DNA from: an uncultured Lachnospiraceae bacterium
GTDB lineage: Bacteria > Bacillota > Clostridia > Lachnospirales > Lachnospiraceae
Assembly: GCA_902476265.1 (NCBI GenBank)
Contig: CABSCP010000006.1
Span: 73,277 to 137,276, forward strand
DNA: 64,000 bases
Reading direction: 5' to 3'
In this document: positions 17,102 through 25,904 of the stretch, piece after piece
Layout: each line of letters starts with the position of its first letter
Position numbering within the stretch: position 1 is the first letter of the stretch
Notes under the pieces: generated by a model
The model's database searches: none
Told to the model about the DNA's origin: nothing
Seen by the model: the letters and a program-made list of their open reading frames with translations, nothing else
Made by a program: the position numbers and the translations under genes

Positions 17102-17743
17102 TTACAGGAGGCTGAACGCGACCAGCATGGTGTTGATGAAATTTCCGGCGCCATGCAGGAGGATGCTTGGAAGAATGGAACCGTTATAGATTTTTTCATT
17201 CAGCCAGCCTAACAGAAGAGCGCCTGTTCCGGTGAACAAAAACAGCAGTATATGATATGCAATTCCCACCTGCAGTCCCGCAGCCAGATAGACCGCATTG
17301 TGCATCAGGCCGAACAGCACAGCCTGCAGGATCAGTCCGTTTACCGTGCCGAGTTTGCTGCAAAGGCGTTTGCATAAAAAGCCCCGGTAGAAAATCTCTT
17401 CACACAGCCCATTGGCGAGAAAGTTCTCGATCAATGCGGGAAGAATGGCGGCAAATCCCAGACCGGCGTAAACATTTGTGGCAACGGAGCCGCTGTTTTC
17501 CAGATAAGCCAGCGTTTCGGGATCTATGAAGACGCTGAAATCGAAATTATAGAAAAAGGCGTAAAGCACCGCAAACAGGAACAGGACCCACCAGCTGCTT
17601 TTCAAATGCGGGCGGATGAAACCCAGCCATCGGAAAAAGGAAATTTCCTTCCTGTGGCGGAAAAACCACCAGAGGAAAGGGATGGCAGAAAATAAAATCA
17701 GATTGAGAACGGTGGTGATGATGCTGGAAAGTATGAGCTGCAT
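17102..17743 (-). CDS. CPBP family intramembrane metalloprotease
   Basis: 213 residues with about six membrane helices. The three CPBP/Rce1-like motifs are present: CEEIFYRGFL (catalytic EExxxR), FGLMHNAVYL and LHGAGNFINT. These enzymes cleave within membranes or process bacteriocin-type peptides. A consensus promoter on the minus strand lies at 17796-17824. It is divergent from the two-component genes that follow. No bacteriocin gene is seen nearby, so the substrate is unknown. Confidence 0.87.
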   Translation of the reverse strand: MQLILSSIITTVLNLILFSAIPFLWWFFRHRKEISFFRWLGFIRPHLKSSWWVLFLFAVLYAFFYNFDFSVFIDPETLAYLENSGSVATNVYAGLGFAAILPALIENFLANGLCEEIFYRGFLCKRLCSKLGTVNGLILQAVLFGLMHNAVYLAAGLQVGIAYHILLFLFTGTGALLLGWLNEKIYNGSILPSILLHGAGNFINTMLVAFSLL

Positions 17744-17795
17744 GAAAATAAAAACCTCCTTGGGCCGCCTGTATGACGGCTTTTGTTATCGATAC

Positions 17796-17824
17796 ATTAT
17801 AACATGTCAGGTTGAAATTGTCAT
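17796..17824 (-). promoter_or_regulatory. Promoter of the CPBP protease gene
   Basis: Minus strand ATGACA, 17 bases, TATAAT (-35 at 17819-17824, -10 at 17796-17801). Confidence 0.6.
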
Positions 17825-17847
17825 GTTTTTACAGCGGAACACAGGGG

Positions 17848-17876
17848 TAGAAACCTTTTGGCGGAAATGCTATAAT
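17848..17876 (+). promoter_or_regulatory. Promoter of the LytTR two-component operon
   Basis: TATAAT at 17871-17876 with a weak -35 TAGAAA 17 bases upstream. Confidence 0.5.
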
Positions 17877-17920
17877 AAAAGGATGAAGTGACAGGAAAGC
17901 GAGTATGGGGGAAAAGGCTT

Positions 17921-18628
17921 ATGCTGCGAATCGGAATTGCGGAAGATGATAAAGAATACCGCGCCCGGATCCGGGAATATGTTCAGCGGTATGCCGGGGA
18001 GCATGGACAGGAAGTGCGGGTTACTGTTTTTGACGACGGAAAACAGCTGGCAGAGCAGTACAGGCCGGTTTATGATATCCTCCTTCTGGATATCGAAATG
18101 CCCGGAATGAACGGTATGGAGGCAGCAGAGCGGATCCGGGAGGCAGACCGGGAAGTGGTGCTGGTGTTCATCACCCAGATGGCGCAGTATGCCATACACG
18201 GTTATTCTGTGGGGGCGCTGGATTTCGTTTTAAAGCCTGTCAGCTACGAAACCCTGTCCATGAAGCTGGACCGTGCGGTGGAACGGGTACACAACCGGGC
18301 GGGAGGACAGGTGCTTCTGCAGCTTTCCGACAGCGTGAAGCTTTTGAATACCATGCAGATTTATTATGTGGAGATCCAGAATCACATGCTCCATTACCAT
18401 ACCACAGAGGGGGAATATACTCTGCGGGGAACGATGACGGCCGCGGAAAAACAACTGGGGCAGTATGGCTTTATGCGTTGTAATTACTGGTATCTGGTCA
18501 ATCTGCGCCTGGTGAGCCAGGTGAAGAAGGATACGGTGCTGGTGGGAGGCAGCGAACTGGAAATCAGCCGCCGCAACAGGACGGCGTTTCTGAACGCTCT
18601 GGCTGCGTGTATAGGGGGAAATACATGA
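17921..18628 (+). CDS. LytTR family response regulator
   Basis: 235 residues. The receiver domain (1-120) has the acidic pair AEDD near 8, the phospho-acceptor in LLLDIEMPGMNGMEA near 57 and the Lys of LKPVSYE near 107. The LytTR DNA-binding domain covers about 135-235 (YVEIQNHMLHYHT, MRCNYWYLVNL). The ATG at 17921 follows GGGGGAAAAGG, better than the upstream in-frame GTG at 17888. The stop overlaps the kinase start (ATGA), so this is an AgrA-like pair, but no agrB or agrD gene is adjacent. Confidence 0.9.
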   Translation: MLRIGIAEDDKEYRARIREYVQRYAGEHGQEVRVTVFDDGKQLAEQYRPVYDILLLDIEMPGMNGMEAAERIREADREVVLVFITQMAQYAIHGYSVGALDFVLKPVSYETLSMKLDRAVERVHNRAGGQVLLQLSDSVKLLNTMQIYYVEIQNHMLHYHTTEGEYTLRGTMTAAEKQLGQYGFMRCNYWYLVNLRLVSQVKKDTVLVGGSELEISRRNRTAFLNALAACIGGNT

Positions 18629-19914
18629 TTGAACTGCAGATAACACAGATCAGTTTCATCAGTGTGGTGGTAACGCTGTGGGGGGCCGCGCTGTTATATC
18701 TGTTTCCCCTGCGCCGTAGATTCCATTCCCGGATCCGCTTTCTGGTATCCTTCCTGGCAGGCCTTCTTCTGGCCGCCGGAATGGCGCTGCTGCCGGAAAG
18801 GGATCTGATGCTGCGGATTTTGCTGTGCTATCTGTTTTTGACGGGAATGCTCCTGTTCTGCGGGAATATCCGGTGGAGTACGGGATTTTACTGCGGCGTG
18901 TGGGCCATGATGACCCAGCAGCTCATCTATGAAATCATTTTATGGCTGATGGTCCGGGGAGAAGAGTGGCAGCTGGACAGAATCGGCTGGATCATCATAG
19001 CGGCGGCTGTTTTTGGATTGAGCTATGTGCTTTTGGGACTAACCGTCGCCCGGTTCATGCCGGAAAACGGGCAGTACCATGTGGGACCCAGACAGCTTTC
19101 CGGCGCGGTGGGAATGCTGGTGTTGTTTGAGCTCCTTTTTTTCGTCCTTTTTGCAAAAAACAGTTCACCGCCGGACCAGACCGCCTGGGGCATTGCGATT
19201 CTGGCCCAGTTTTACTGCGCAACGGTTTTTTACCTGCAGAATGAACTGTTCAAAAAAAGCAGCATGCGCAAGGAACTGGATACATTAAACCTGCTGTGGC
19301 ATCAGCAGAAAGTCCAGTATGATCTGGCAAAGGAAAACATTTCCCTGATCAACAGAAAATGCCACGACTTAAAACATCAGGTGGCCGCCATGCGCCTTAT
19401 GGGGGAAGGGCAGGAGAAGGAGAAATATATCAGGGAAATCGAGGATTCGGTACGCATTTATGACTGTATTGTAAAAACCGGAAATGAGGTGCTGGACACC
19501 ATTCTGACAGAAAAAAGCCTTGTCTGCGAAGCGAAAAATATCACCATCAACTGTGTGGCGGACGGCGGCCTTCTTCGGTTTATGGATCCGGTGGACCTGT
19601 ATACCATTTTTGGGAATGCCCTGGATAACGCGATTGAGGGCGTGAGCCGGATTCAGGAGGTGGGAAAGCGGCTGATCGATGTGCTGGTCTATCAAAGAGA
19701 GGGATTTTTGATCATCAATGTGGTGAATCCCATGAAAGGGGAACTGAAATTTGAACAGGACCTGCCGGTGACCACGAAGGATAAAAACGGCTATCATGGG
19801 TTTGGCTTAAAGAGTATCCGCCATACGCTTCAAAAATATGACGGGGCGCTGGCGGTGGATACGAAAGGAAACTGTTTTGCGCTGCGGATGGTGATTCCGT
19901 ATGCGGCCGGATGA
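18625..19914 (+). CDS. GHKL-type sensor histidine kinase
   Basis: 429 residues. Six or so membrane helices (1-200) are followed by a coiled stretch and the phospho-accepting box CHDLKHQVAAMR near 253, then a GHKL ATPase domain with NALDNAIEGV near 332 and the glycine box GFGLKSIRHTL near 397. This is the AgrC/VirS-like architecture for sensing peptides or membrane signals. It is translationally coupled to the LytTR regulator. The ATG at 18625 follows AGGGGGAAATAC. Confidence 0.88.
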   Translation: MIELQITQISFISVVVTLWGAALLYLFPLRRRFHSRIRFLVSFLAGLLLAAGMALLPERDLMLRILLCYLFLTGMLLFCGNIRWSTGFYCGVWAMMTQQLIYEIILWLMVRGEEWQLDRIGWIIIAAAVFGLSYVLLGLTVARFMPENGQYHVGPRQLSGAVGMLVLFELLFFVLFAKNSSPPDQTAWGIAILAQFYCATVFYLQNELFKKSSMRKELDTLNLLWHQQKVQYDLAKENISLINRKCHDLKHQVAAMRLMGEGQEKEKYIREIEDSVRIYDCIVKTGNEVLDTILTEKSLVCEAKNITINCVADGGLLRFMDPVDLYTIFGNALDNAIEGVSRIQEVGKRLIDVLVYQREGFLIINVVNPMKGELKFEQDLPVTTKDKNGYHGFGLKSIRHTLQKYDGALAVDTKGNCFALRMVIPYAAG

Positions 19915-19954
19915 CGGGGAGCAGAGCGATCTGCTCCTTTTCCTGACGGCCGAA

Positions 19955-19971
19955 TTGACAACTCTGACACA
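19955..19971 (+). promoter_or_regulatory. Shared 17-bp motif, copy 1
   Basis: TTGACAACTCTGACACA, holding two TGACA units nine bases apart, lies 63 bases before the OmpR-type regulator. A nearly identical copy stands at 22932-22948. The first TTGACA could also serve as a -35 element (GATAAA follows at 18 bases). Confidence 0.45.
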
Positions 19972-20033
19972 TCTTCATGATAAAATAGAGAGAAGCGGAA
20001 CGCAAAATGATGAGAGTCAAAGGAAACGTTGGG

Positions 20034-20711
20034 ATGAAAATATTGATTATTGAGGATGAACAGCCGATCAACCGTTTGAGCAGGAGTACCCTGACAGCGG
20101 AGGGCTATCTTTGCGACAGCGCGTTTGACGGACAGGCGGGGGCGGATTTCATGGAACAGAATCAGTACGATCTGGTGCTGCTGGACTTGATGCTGCCAAA
20201 AATCAGCGGATATGAACTGCTGGAGTACATCCGGTCTTTGGGACGGCAGCGGGCGGCCGATATTCCGGTCATTATTATTTCCGCCATGGGGCAGGTGCAG
20301 GACCGCATCCGGGGCCTTCACCTGGGAGCCGATGATTATCTGTGCAAACCTTTTCAGATCGGGGAACTTTCAGCCAGGGTGGAAGCGGTTCTGCGCCGGG
20401 CCGGCCATTCCAATGAAAAAATCCGGATCCATGATGTGGTTCTTTCACCCGCTTCCCGGCAGGTGTGGAAAAACGGAGAGGCGGTGGAACTGACCGTAAA
20501 GGAATTTGACCTTCTTCTGGAACTGGCCCGGCATAAAAATGTGGCGTTAAGCCGGGCAAATCTTTATGAAACCGTATGGCAGGAAGAGTATACCGGAGAG
20601 ACGCGGACGCTGGATTCCCATATTCAGAAGCTTCGGAAAAAGCTGGGATGGAATGAGCAGATTAAGACCGTGTTCCGCATCGGCTATCGGCTGGAGGATT
20701 TGGAAGGGTGA
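20034..20711 (+). CDS. OmpR family response regulator
   Basis: 225 residues. The receiver domain holds IEDEQ near 6, the phospho-acceptor in VLLDLMLPKISGYELL near 50 and the Lys in LCKPFQIGEL near 104. A winged helix typical of OmpR/PhoB covers about 130-222 (LTVKEFDLLLELARHKN, DSHIQKLRKKLG, FRIGYRLE). The ATG at 20034 follows AAAGGAA; a longer reading from 20007 is possible but lacks a site. The kinase gene starts with a GTG overlapping its stop. Confidence 0.9.
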   Translation: MKILIIEDEQPINRLSRSTLTAEGYLCDSAFDGQAGADFMEQNQYDLVLLDLMLPKISGYELLEYIRSLGRQRAADIPVIIISAMGQVQDRIRGLHLGADDYLCKPFQIGELSARVEAVLRRAGHSNEKIRIHDVVLSPASRQVWKNGEAVELTVKEFDLLLELARHKNVALSRANLYETVWQEEYTGETRTLDSHIQKLRKKLGWNEQIKTVFRIGYRLEDLEG

Positions 20712-22111
20712 GATATTTTTACAAGTTGTTTCTGAGCATTCTGGCGGTGCTCACGATAGGGCTGGCTGCGATGGAGTATACAACCGTGGGATTCGGCCTG
20801 AAACACTCGATGGAACGGGCGCAGGACAGCGGCCTTGCACAGCACAGGCTGATCCGGCATGCGGTCCGGTCCGCCATTCTGAACGAAGGCGGTGACAAAA
20901 AGCTGTCGGATGAGAAACTTTCCGCCATTGGGGAAAATGCGGCCTCACTGCTGAAAGCGGGCGGGGGGCTGTTCCTTTCCGGCGGGAAGGGCGCGATTTA
21001 TGATTCCGGCCTCTCTGTTTTGCCGGATTTGACAGATATCCCGGAAGACTGTCTTTGCTACCGGGTGGCAGAGGTAGGGAACGCTGTGAGGCTGATTGTA
21101 AAAAGCGGATTCATCCAGGAAGGAAGGCAGTTCTTCCTCGTGACAGAGCAGGATATCACGCAGATCTTTGCGGAAGCCAAAGAGCAGCAGAAACGATGCA
21201 CGAGGCTGTATTTTCTGATTCTGGGAATCTGTGGTGCAGCGGCCCTGGGATTGTCGTGGATGCTGACCAGACCGCTATTGATTCTGCGCCGGGCCAGCTG
21301 CGCTTTCGGAAACGGTGACTACAGTTTTCGGGCAAAAATCCGGTCGAAGGATGAAATGGGCGAATTGGCCCGGGATTATAACAGAATGGCGGATACCGTT
21401 CAGGATAAGATCCGTGAGCTGGAAGATGCAGCAGAAAGGCAGAAACAGTTTACCGCTAATTTTGCCCACGAGTTGAAAACGCCCATGACCTCCATCATCG
21501 GGTATGCGGATATGATCTATCAAAAGAAACTCTCTGCCGAGGAAACCAGACAGGCGGCATGGGATATCATGAATGAAGGAATGCGTCTGGAAACGCTGGC
21601 GTTTAAACTGATGGATCTGTTCACCCTGGAAGACTCCCGCTTCACCCTGGAAGAAACGGAGATTGCCGAAGCGCTGTATGATGTGCAGACGGCCGTGCAG
21701 CCGCTGGCCCAAAAAAGGGGAGTGGAATTTGTCTGCCATGCACAGCGCTGCTGGGTCAGACTGGAATATGACCTCTTTAAAACGCTTTTATTCAATCTCA
21801 TAGATAACGCGCTCAAGTCGGGGGGAAGTCAGGTTTCACTGACGGGGTGTGAAGAAAACGGGCGATACCGTGTGTCGGTTTCGGATGACGGAAGAGGGAT
21901 TTTGGAGGAAGAACTGAAACACATTACAGAACCCTTTTATATGGTGGATAAATCCCGTTCCCGCAGAGAACACGGCGCCGGGCTGGGGCTCGCGCTTTGC
22001 GCCCGCATCGCCGAAATACACAATACGAAACTGGAATATGTGAGCGGGCCGGGAAAAGGCACAACCGTATCTTTTTCCTTAAAAAAGGAGGCTGCCGATG
22101 AAGAAAACTGA
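20708..22111 (+). CDS. HAMP-domain sensor histidine kinase
   Basis: 467 residues from a GTG that overlaps the regulator stop (GTGA). Two membrane helices (about 5-28 and 160-182) enclose an extracytoplasmic sensor domain. A HAMP linker (about 183-235) leads to the HisKA box FAHELKTPMTSIIGY near 256 and the ATPase domain with NLIDNALKSG near 363 and GAGLGLALCARIAEIH near 425. It pairs with the preceding OmpR-type regulator. The signal is unknown. Confidence 0.9.
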   Translation: MRYFYKLFLSILAVLTIGLAAMEYTTVGFGLKHSMERAQDSGLAQHRLIRHAVRSAILNEGGDKKLSDEKLSAIGENAASLLKAGGGLFLSGGKGAIYDSGLSVLPDLTDIPEDCLCYRVAEVGNAVRLIVKSGFIQEGRQFFLVTEQDITQIFAEAKEQQKRCTRLYFLILGICGAAALGLSWMLTRPLLILRRASCAFGNGDYSFRAKIRSKDEMGELARDYNRMADTVQDKIRELEDAAERQKQFTANFAHELKTPMTSIIGYADMIYQKKLSAEETRQAAWDIMNEGMRLETLAFKLMDLFTLEDSRFTLEETEIAEALYDVQTAVQPLAQKRGVEFVCHAQRCWVRLEYDLFKTLLFNLIDNALKSGGSQVSLTGCEENGRYRVSVSDDGRGILEEELKHITEPFYMVDKSRSRREHGAGLGLALCARIAEIHNTKLEYVSGPGKGTTVSFSLKKEAADEEN

Positions 22112-22919
22112 GAAAACGGGAGGCATTTTCCCCCTTCTTTTGGCGGCGGGGATAGTGGCGGCCGGAGTTTTCCTCCCCAGATTTGCGTTAGACAAACAGC
22201 AGGAGCGGCTTCTCTGTTCTTCCGGCACGCAAAAGGAAGAAACATTTTTGGAATATGGAAATGAAAAAGTCAGCGAGGAGCTTCTTTCGGCGAGGATTTC
22301 CGGACTGACCGAAATCGTTGCGATGCTGGCCGGGGGAGAGGAAAATTCCGGGACAATGCGCATCGATGCCCGGGAACCGTTTCCTGCCGAATTATCCCGG
22401 GAGGACGCAATTGCTGCCGCGCAGTCATTTTTGAGCGACATGCAGATCGTCTTTGAGGAGTATGGATTTTCTTTTTTCCGGGACAGCTCTGTGGTGGCTG
22501 CTCACAGCGAAGAGCAGGACAGCTCGCAATTTACATATGCCGGCGCAGTGCTGGTCACATCATCCGCTGACAGCGGCCTCTCCCTTTGGAAGATCGGGCT
22601 GGGAAATTATGCGGTGATTCTGGATGCGGTAACCGGTATTCCCCTGTATCTGGGAGGAGACGTCAGCGGCGCGGATGTGCCTCTGACAAAGTGTGAGCCA
22701 TACGAACTGCTCTGGATCGCTGCAGCCAGGGCATATAACAACCGTTGTCCATTGGGGGTGGATTTTTATCCCCGGAAAACGGAAGTCAGCACCTCTTTGG
22801 AAAGCAGAGGCAGGATTCATACATGGAGCTGGCAGAATGAGTCCTGTTATCTTAAAGTGGAGTTTACGGAAGATGAGAAAAAACACACCCCTTCTTTCGG
22901 TATTTGGCTTTACAGATGA
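22098..22919 (+). CDS. Exported membrane-anchored protein, unknown
   Basis: 273 residues with one N-terminal hydrophobic segment (about 10-28, FPLLLAAGIVAAGVFLP) and no lipobox. The remainder should be extracytoplasmic and has no motif I recognise. The start lies 14 bases inside the kinase gene, so it is translationally coupled and belongs to the same operon, perhaps as an accessory to signal sensing. AAAGGAGG precedes the ATG. A terminator closes the operon after it. Confidence 0.7.
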   Translation: MKKTEKTGGIFPLLLAAGIVAAGVFLPRFALDKQQERLLCSSGTQKEETFLEYGNEKVSEELLSARISGLTEIVAMLAGGEENSGTMRIDAREPFPAELSREDAIAAAQSFLSDMQIVFEEYGFSFFRDSSVVAAHSEEQDSSQFTYAGAVLVTSSADSGLSLWKIGLGNYAVILDAVTGIPLYLGGDVSGADVPLTKCEPYELLWIAAARAYNNRCPLGVDFYPRKTEVSTSLESRGRIHTWSWQNESCYLKVEFTEDEKKHTPSFGIWLYR

Positions 22920-22931
22920 TCTCCGCAATAT

Positions 22932-22948
22932 TTGACAATTTTGACACA
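22932..22948 (+). promoter_or_regulatory. Shared 17-bp motif, copy 2
   Basis: TTGACAATTTTGACACA matches the copy at 19955-19971 at 15 of 17 bases, with only C/T differences. It lies between the operon's last gene and a terminator, 123 bases before the lipoprotein gene. No clear -10 follows, so an operator role is more likely than a -35 element. Confidence 0.45.
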
Positions 22949-22970
22949 ACTTGGTGAAAAGAAAGACGAA

Positions 22971-23014
22971 ACCGCCTGTTACACTGGAGATGTCCGGTGT
23001 AGCAGGCGGTTTTT
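22971..23014 (+). terminator. Terminator of the OmpR/kinase operon
   Basis: ACCGCCTG...CAGGCGGT with an additional TACAC/GTGTA pairing, followed by TTTTT. Confidence 0.88.
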
Positions 23015-23070
23015 CATCAGGATGGCCGGGCAGGAACTTTATGGATTTAAAAATTATGGGAGGAAACAAA

Positions 23071-24366
23071 ATGAATTACAAAAGAAAAAGTATTGTGTTG
23101 GCTGTCGGCCTGTCCGTCCTTTGCGGATTGACGGCCTGCCGGGCAGAGGGGGGCGATACCCTATCCGGCACCCAGGGGGCAAATGGAACGTCAAGTGTAC
23201 AGGAGTCCAATGCGCCGTTAAACGCGCAGGAAGATGAGGGCCGTGCAGCGCAGGAAGAAATGCAGGCAGACGCCGGTCCCGGCAGCGGGGAGACCGGTCC
23301 GATTGTAAAGCACATCCGGGAAAGCTACGGAAGCAATTTTAATGTGGATGCGGATGTCCATGCCCCTGATATCACAGGCGCAGCGATTCTGACGGCAGAA
23401 ATGAGAGCATTTGACGAGCAGAAAGTGGTGTCGGTTTTGTTTGACGGAAAAACCCCGCAAAAAGATGCAGATGTAGGAAACGGTCAAGTTTCCTATAGCG
23501 ACGGGGATGCAACACTGGTCTTTGGCCCCGGCACTTTTCATTACCGCACCGGGGAATCCGCGTACTATCAATATCCCACGGACCGGTTTCGCGCCGATTA
23601 CGAAATCAGTTCGGCCGGAGCCCGGCTGGGCGAGGTATACCCACAGGAAAATCTGAGTTTCCTGTCAAAAGAAGAAGCGATTGAAAAGGTCACCTCGGTT
23701 CTGAAGGAACTGTCCATAGAGGTGGACACAGATGCAGAAGTTTATGCCGTGGATTCGGCGGCCATGCAGGAACAACAGGACAAAAGGATCCGGGAAATGT
23801 CGGATTACATGAAAAAGCTGGGCATCACGCCTGCCAATGATAAATCGGAAAATGATCCGGCTTATGGATATCAGATAAAAGAGTCGTTTTCACCGGACGA
23901 TGACTTCTATCGGCTTTATTTCAGAGTTTTGGAAAATGCGGTTCCGGTCACCCAAAAAAGCCGTATCATGCAGACAGATGAACGTGATATGGGAGGCTCT
24001 GTTGTGGAAGTTTCTCTGTCAAAGAACGGAATCATGGAATTGTGCTGCAGCCATATTTATCAGAAACAGAGCGCCGAAGAAACAATAACCCCGCTGCTGA
24101 CCGCCGAAGAAGCGCTGCAAAAGGCGGCGGAAAGCGACGCAGTGAAAAATTTTCCGGGAGAAATGACGGTTATCGCTATGGATTTGGAATATGTGCCAGT
24201 GCCCTACAATGACAATTATGAAGAGGTAAAGCTGGTTCCGGCCTGGAGCCTGACTTTGCGGTGCGAAGAAACCATGCCTTCAAAAGATGTGGAAAACGCG
24301 ATGGAAACCGTGACGAATACCAAAATGCTGTTTTTAGACGGGGCTGCCGGACAGGAAATCAAATGA
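23071..24366 (+). CDS. Lipoprotein, possibly DUF6034-like
   Basis: 431 residues from the ATG at 23071, chosen for GGGAGGAAACAAA upstream and because it gives a proper lipoprotein signal (KRKSIVLAVGLSVLCGLTAC, lipobox LTAC). A low-complexity Gln/Gly/Asn linker (about 25-70) precedes a long extracytoplasmic domain without recognised catalytic residues. The combination of a two-component system and a large lipoprotein is common in clostridia. The DUF6034 label is from general resemblance only. The gene is cut off from the upstream operon by a terminator but shares its 17-bp motif. Confidence 0.65.
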   Translation: MNYKRKSIVLAVGLSVLCGLTACRAEGGDTLSGTQGANGTSSVQESNAPLNAQEDEGRAAQEEMQADAGPGSGETGPIVKHIRESYGSNFNVDADVHAPDITGAAILTAEMRAFDEQKVVSVLFDGKTPQKDADVGNGQVSYSDGDATLVFGPGTFHYRTGESAYYQYPTDRFRADYEISSAGARLGEVYPQENLSFLSKEEAIEKVTSVLKELSIEVDTDAEVYAVDSAAMQEQQDKRIREMSDYMKKLGITPANDKSENDPAYGYQIKESFSPDDDFYRLYFRVLENAVPVTQKSRIMQTDERDMGGSVVEVSLSKNGIMELCCSHIYQKQSAEETITPLLTAEEALQKAAESDAVKNFPGEMTVIAMDLEYVPVPYNDNYEEVKLVPAWSLTLRCEETMPSKDVENAMETVTNTKMLFLDGAAGQEIK

Positions 24367-24450
24367 CGGAATGGGCAGGCGCTGGGGGAACGAAATCCGA
24401 CGATTGACGGCACGTTTTTGGAGGAACTGTATATGGTAGAATAAAGGAAA

Positions 24451-24494
24451 ATACTGCCTGCGTCTGCGCTTTTGGGATGCGGAATCGGCAGTAT
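24451..24494 (+). promoter_or_regulatory. Hairpin upstream of the CDF transporter gene
   Basis: ATACTGCC (24451-24458) pairs with GGCAGTAT (24487-24494); an alternative pairing GCCTGC (24456) with GCAGGC (24502) would compete with it. Two exclusive stems ahead of a metal exporter hint at regulation, but I could not match a known metal riboswitch. Confidence 0.35.
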
Positions 24495-24518
24495 CTGTGG
24501 AGCAGGCGATGATTTTTT

Positions 24519-25451
24519 ATGACGATAGACCCTATTCTTGCGGCGGACCGTTCCCGGACCGAAACGGATATCAATGAAAACAGGATTATCAAAAGGATAT
24601 CCCGGGTCAGCATTGCCGGAAACGTTGCGCTGTCCGGATTTAAGCTGTATGCAGGTGTTTTCGGGCACTCGGGAGCCATGGTTTCCGATGCGGTCCATTC
24701 CATGTCGGATGTGATCACCACCATCGTGGCTTTTTTGGGGGTGAAAATTTCCAGAAGACCTGCGGACAGCGCACATCCTTACGGGCACGACCGGCTGGAG
24801 TGTGTAGCGGCCCTGATTCTCGGCTGGATTCTTTTCCTTACCGGGATCGGCATCGGAAAGACGGGAGTCAAAAATATTCTAACGGGAAACCATGAATTTC
24901 TTGCAGTTCATGGCGCCATTGTAATCGCAGCGGCGGTGACTTCCATTATCGGAAAAGAAGCCATGTATTGGTATACCAGGTATTATGCCGGACTGATCGG
25001 CTCCGATGCGTTTATGGCGGATGCCAGACACCACAGGTCGGACGCGGTTTCCTCCGTCGGCGCGCTGATCGGCATCGGCGGCGCCATGATGGGGTTCCCG
25101 GTATTGGATTCGGCGGCGAGCGTAGGGATCTGTCTGTTTATTCTGAAGGTTTCCTGGGACATCGTATGGGATGCCGTCAAAAAAATGCTGGACACTTCCT
25201 GCGGAGAAGACTTTGAGAAAAAACTGACAGATTATGTTGATACCCAGGAGGGGGTGCTTGGTGTGGACCTGCTCCGGACCAGAATGTTCGGAAATAAAGT
25301 GTACATCGATTTGGAAATTGAGGTGGACGGAGAGCAGTCCCTTCGGGCCGCCCATGCCGTTGCCGAATGCATCCACAATAATTTAGAGGCAAAATTTCCT
25401 CAGATTAAACATGTGATGATACATGTGAATCCGGGGGAGGGAAGGGCTTAA
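24519..25451 (+). CDS. Cation diffusion facilitator (CDF) metal exporter
   Basis: 310 residues. Six membrane helices (about 30-215) carry the two metal-site motifs of CDF proteins: SDAVHSMSDV near 52 and ARHHRSDAVSS near 170. The C-terminal cytoplasmic domain (about 220-308) has the ferredoxin-like fold that dimerises on metal binding. It exports divalent ions such as Zn, Mn, Co or Fe in exchange for protons; DxxxD/HxxxD patterns alone do not fix the ion. It stands alone between two terminators. Confidence 0.88.
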   Translation: MTIDPILAADRSRTETDINENRIIKRISRVSIAGNVALSGFKLYAGVFGHSGAMVSDAVHSMSDVITTIVAFLGVKISRRPADSAHPYGHDRLECVAALILGWILFLTGIGIGKTGVKNILTGNHEFLAVHGAIVIAAAVTSIIGKEAMYWYTRYYAGLIGSDAFMADARHHRSDAVSSVGALIGIGGAMMGFPVLDSAASVGICLFILKVSWDIVWDAVKKMLDTSCGEDFEKKLTDYVDTQEGVLGVDLLRTRMFGNKVYIDLEIEVDGEQSLRAAHAVAECIHNNLEAKFPQIKHVMIHVNPGEGRA

Positions 25452-25495
25452 AAAGGATTTTTCCTCTGTCCATTGAGAGAAATGACAGGGAATAG

Positions 25496-25533
25496 AAATG
25501 CCGTTTATCTCTTAGGGGATAAGCGGCATTTTT
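25496..25533 (+). terminator. Terminator after the CDF gene
   Basis: AAATGCCGTTTATC paired with GATAAGCGGCATTT (one G-U), followed by TTTT. It isolates the arsenic operon. Confidence 0.88.
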
Positions 25534-25544
25534 GTGAAAATATA

Positions 25545-25573
25545 TTGACAATGATCTATGCATCACATATAAT
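25545..25573 (+). promoter_or_regulatory. Promoter of the arsenic operon
   Basis: Perfect sigma-A promoter: TTGACA (25545-25550), 17 bases, TATAAT (25568-25573). Confidence 0.9.
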
Positions 25574-25575
25574 AA

Positions 25576-25597
25576 CACATAGATAAATATCTATGTG
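25576..25597. promoter_or_regulatory. ArsR operator
   Basis: Perfect inverted repeat CACATAGATA / TATCTATGTG with a two-base spacer, directly after the -10 and covering the expected transcription start. This position is typical for ArsR/SmtB repressors. A partial half-site (ATCTATG) lies at 25554. Confidence 0.85.
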
Positions 25598-25607
25598 AGG
25601 TGATGAT

Positions 25608-25904
25608 ATGAATAGAATAGATGTAGCTTTAATCTGTAAGGCACTGGGCGATTCTAACCGTCTGCAGATTATACAGATGTTATCCGATGGCGAAAAATGC
25701 GGCTGTAAGCTGTTGGAGAAGTTTGAAATTACGCAGCCCACACTTTCCCATCATATGAAGATTCTTTGTGAATGCGGGCTGGTTGACACCAGAAAGGAAG
25801 GAAAGTGGAGCCATTACTCTTTGAACTGTGAAACATTGAATGGCTTTAAGCAGTTTATTGAGGGGTTGAATTGTTGTGGAGAGAAAAGAGGGTGCTGTAA
25901 ATGA
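25608..25904 (+). CDS. arsR: ArsR/SmtB family metalloregulator
   Basis: 98 residues. The winged helix is clear (KALGDSNRLQIIQMLSDGEKC, ITQPTLSHHMKILCECGLV, RKEGKWSHYSL). Cysteines lie at the end of helix 3 (EKCGCKLLEKF), the usual As(III) site, and in a C-terminal CCGEKRGCC tail. It should repress the operon until arsenite binds. AGGTGATGAT precedes the ATG, and its stop overlaps the permease start by four bases. Confidence 0.92.
   Translation: MNRIDVALICKALGDSNRLQIIQMLSDGEKCGCKLLEKFEITQPTLSHHMKILCECGLVDTRKEGKWSHYSLNCETLNGFKQFIEGLNCCGEKRGCCK

Noticed and set aside
17888..19914. Possible agr-type quorum-sensing locus
   Set aside because: The kinase and LytTR regulator fit, but no agrB peptidase or agrD peptide gene lies beside them; the CPBP protease upstream is divergent and not AgrB.
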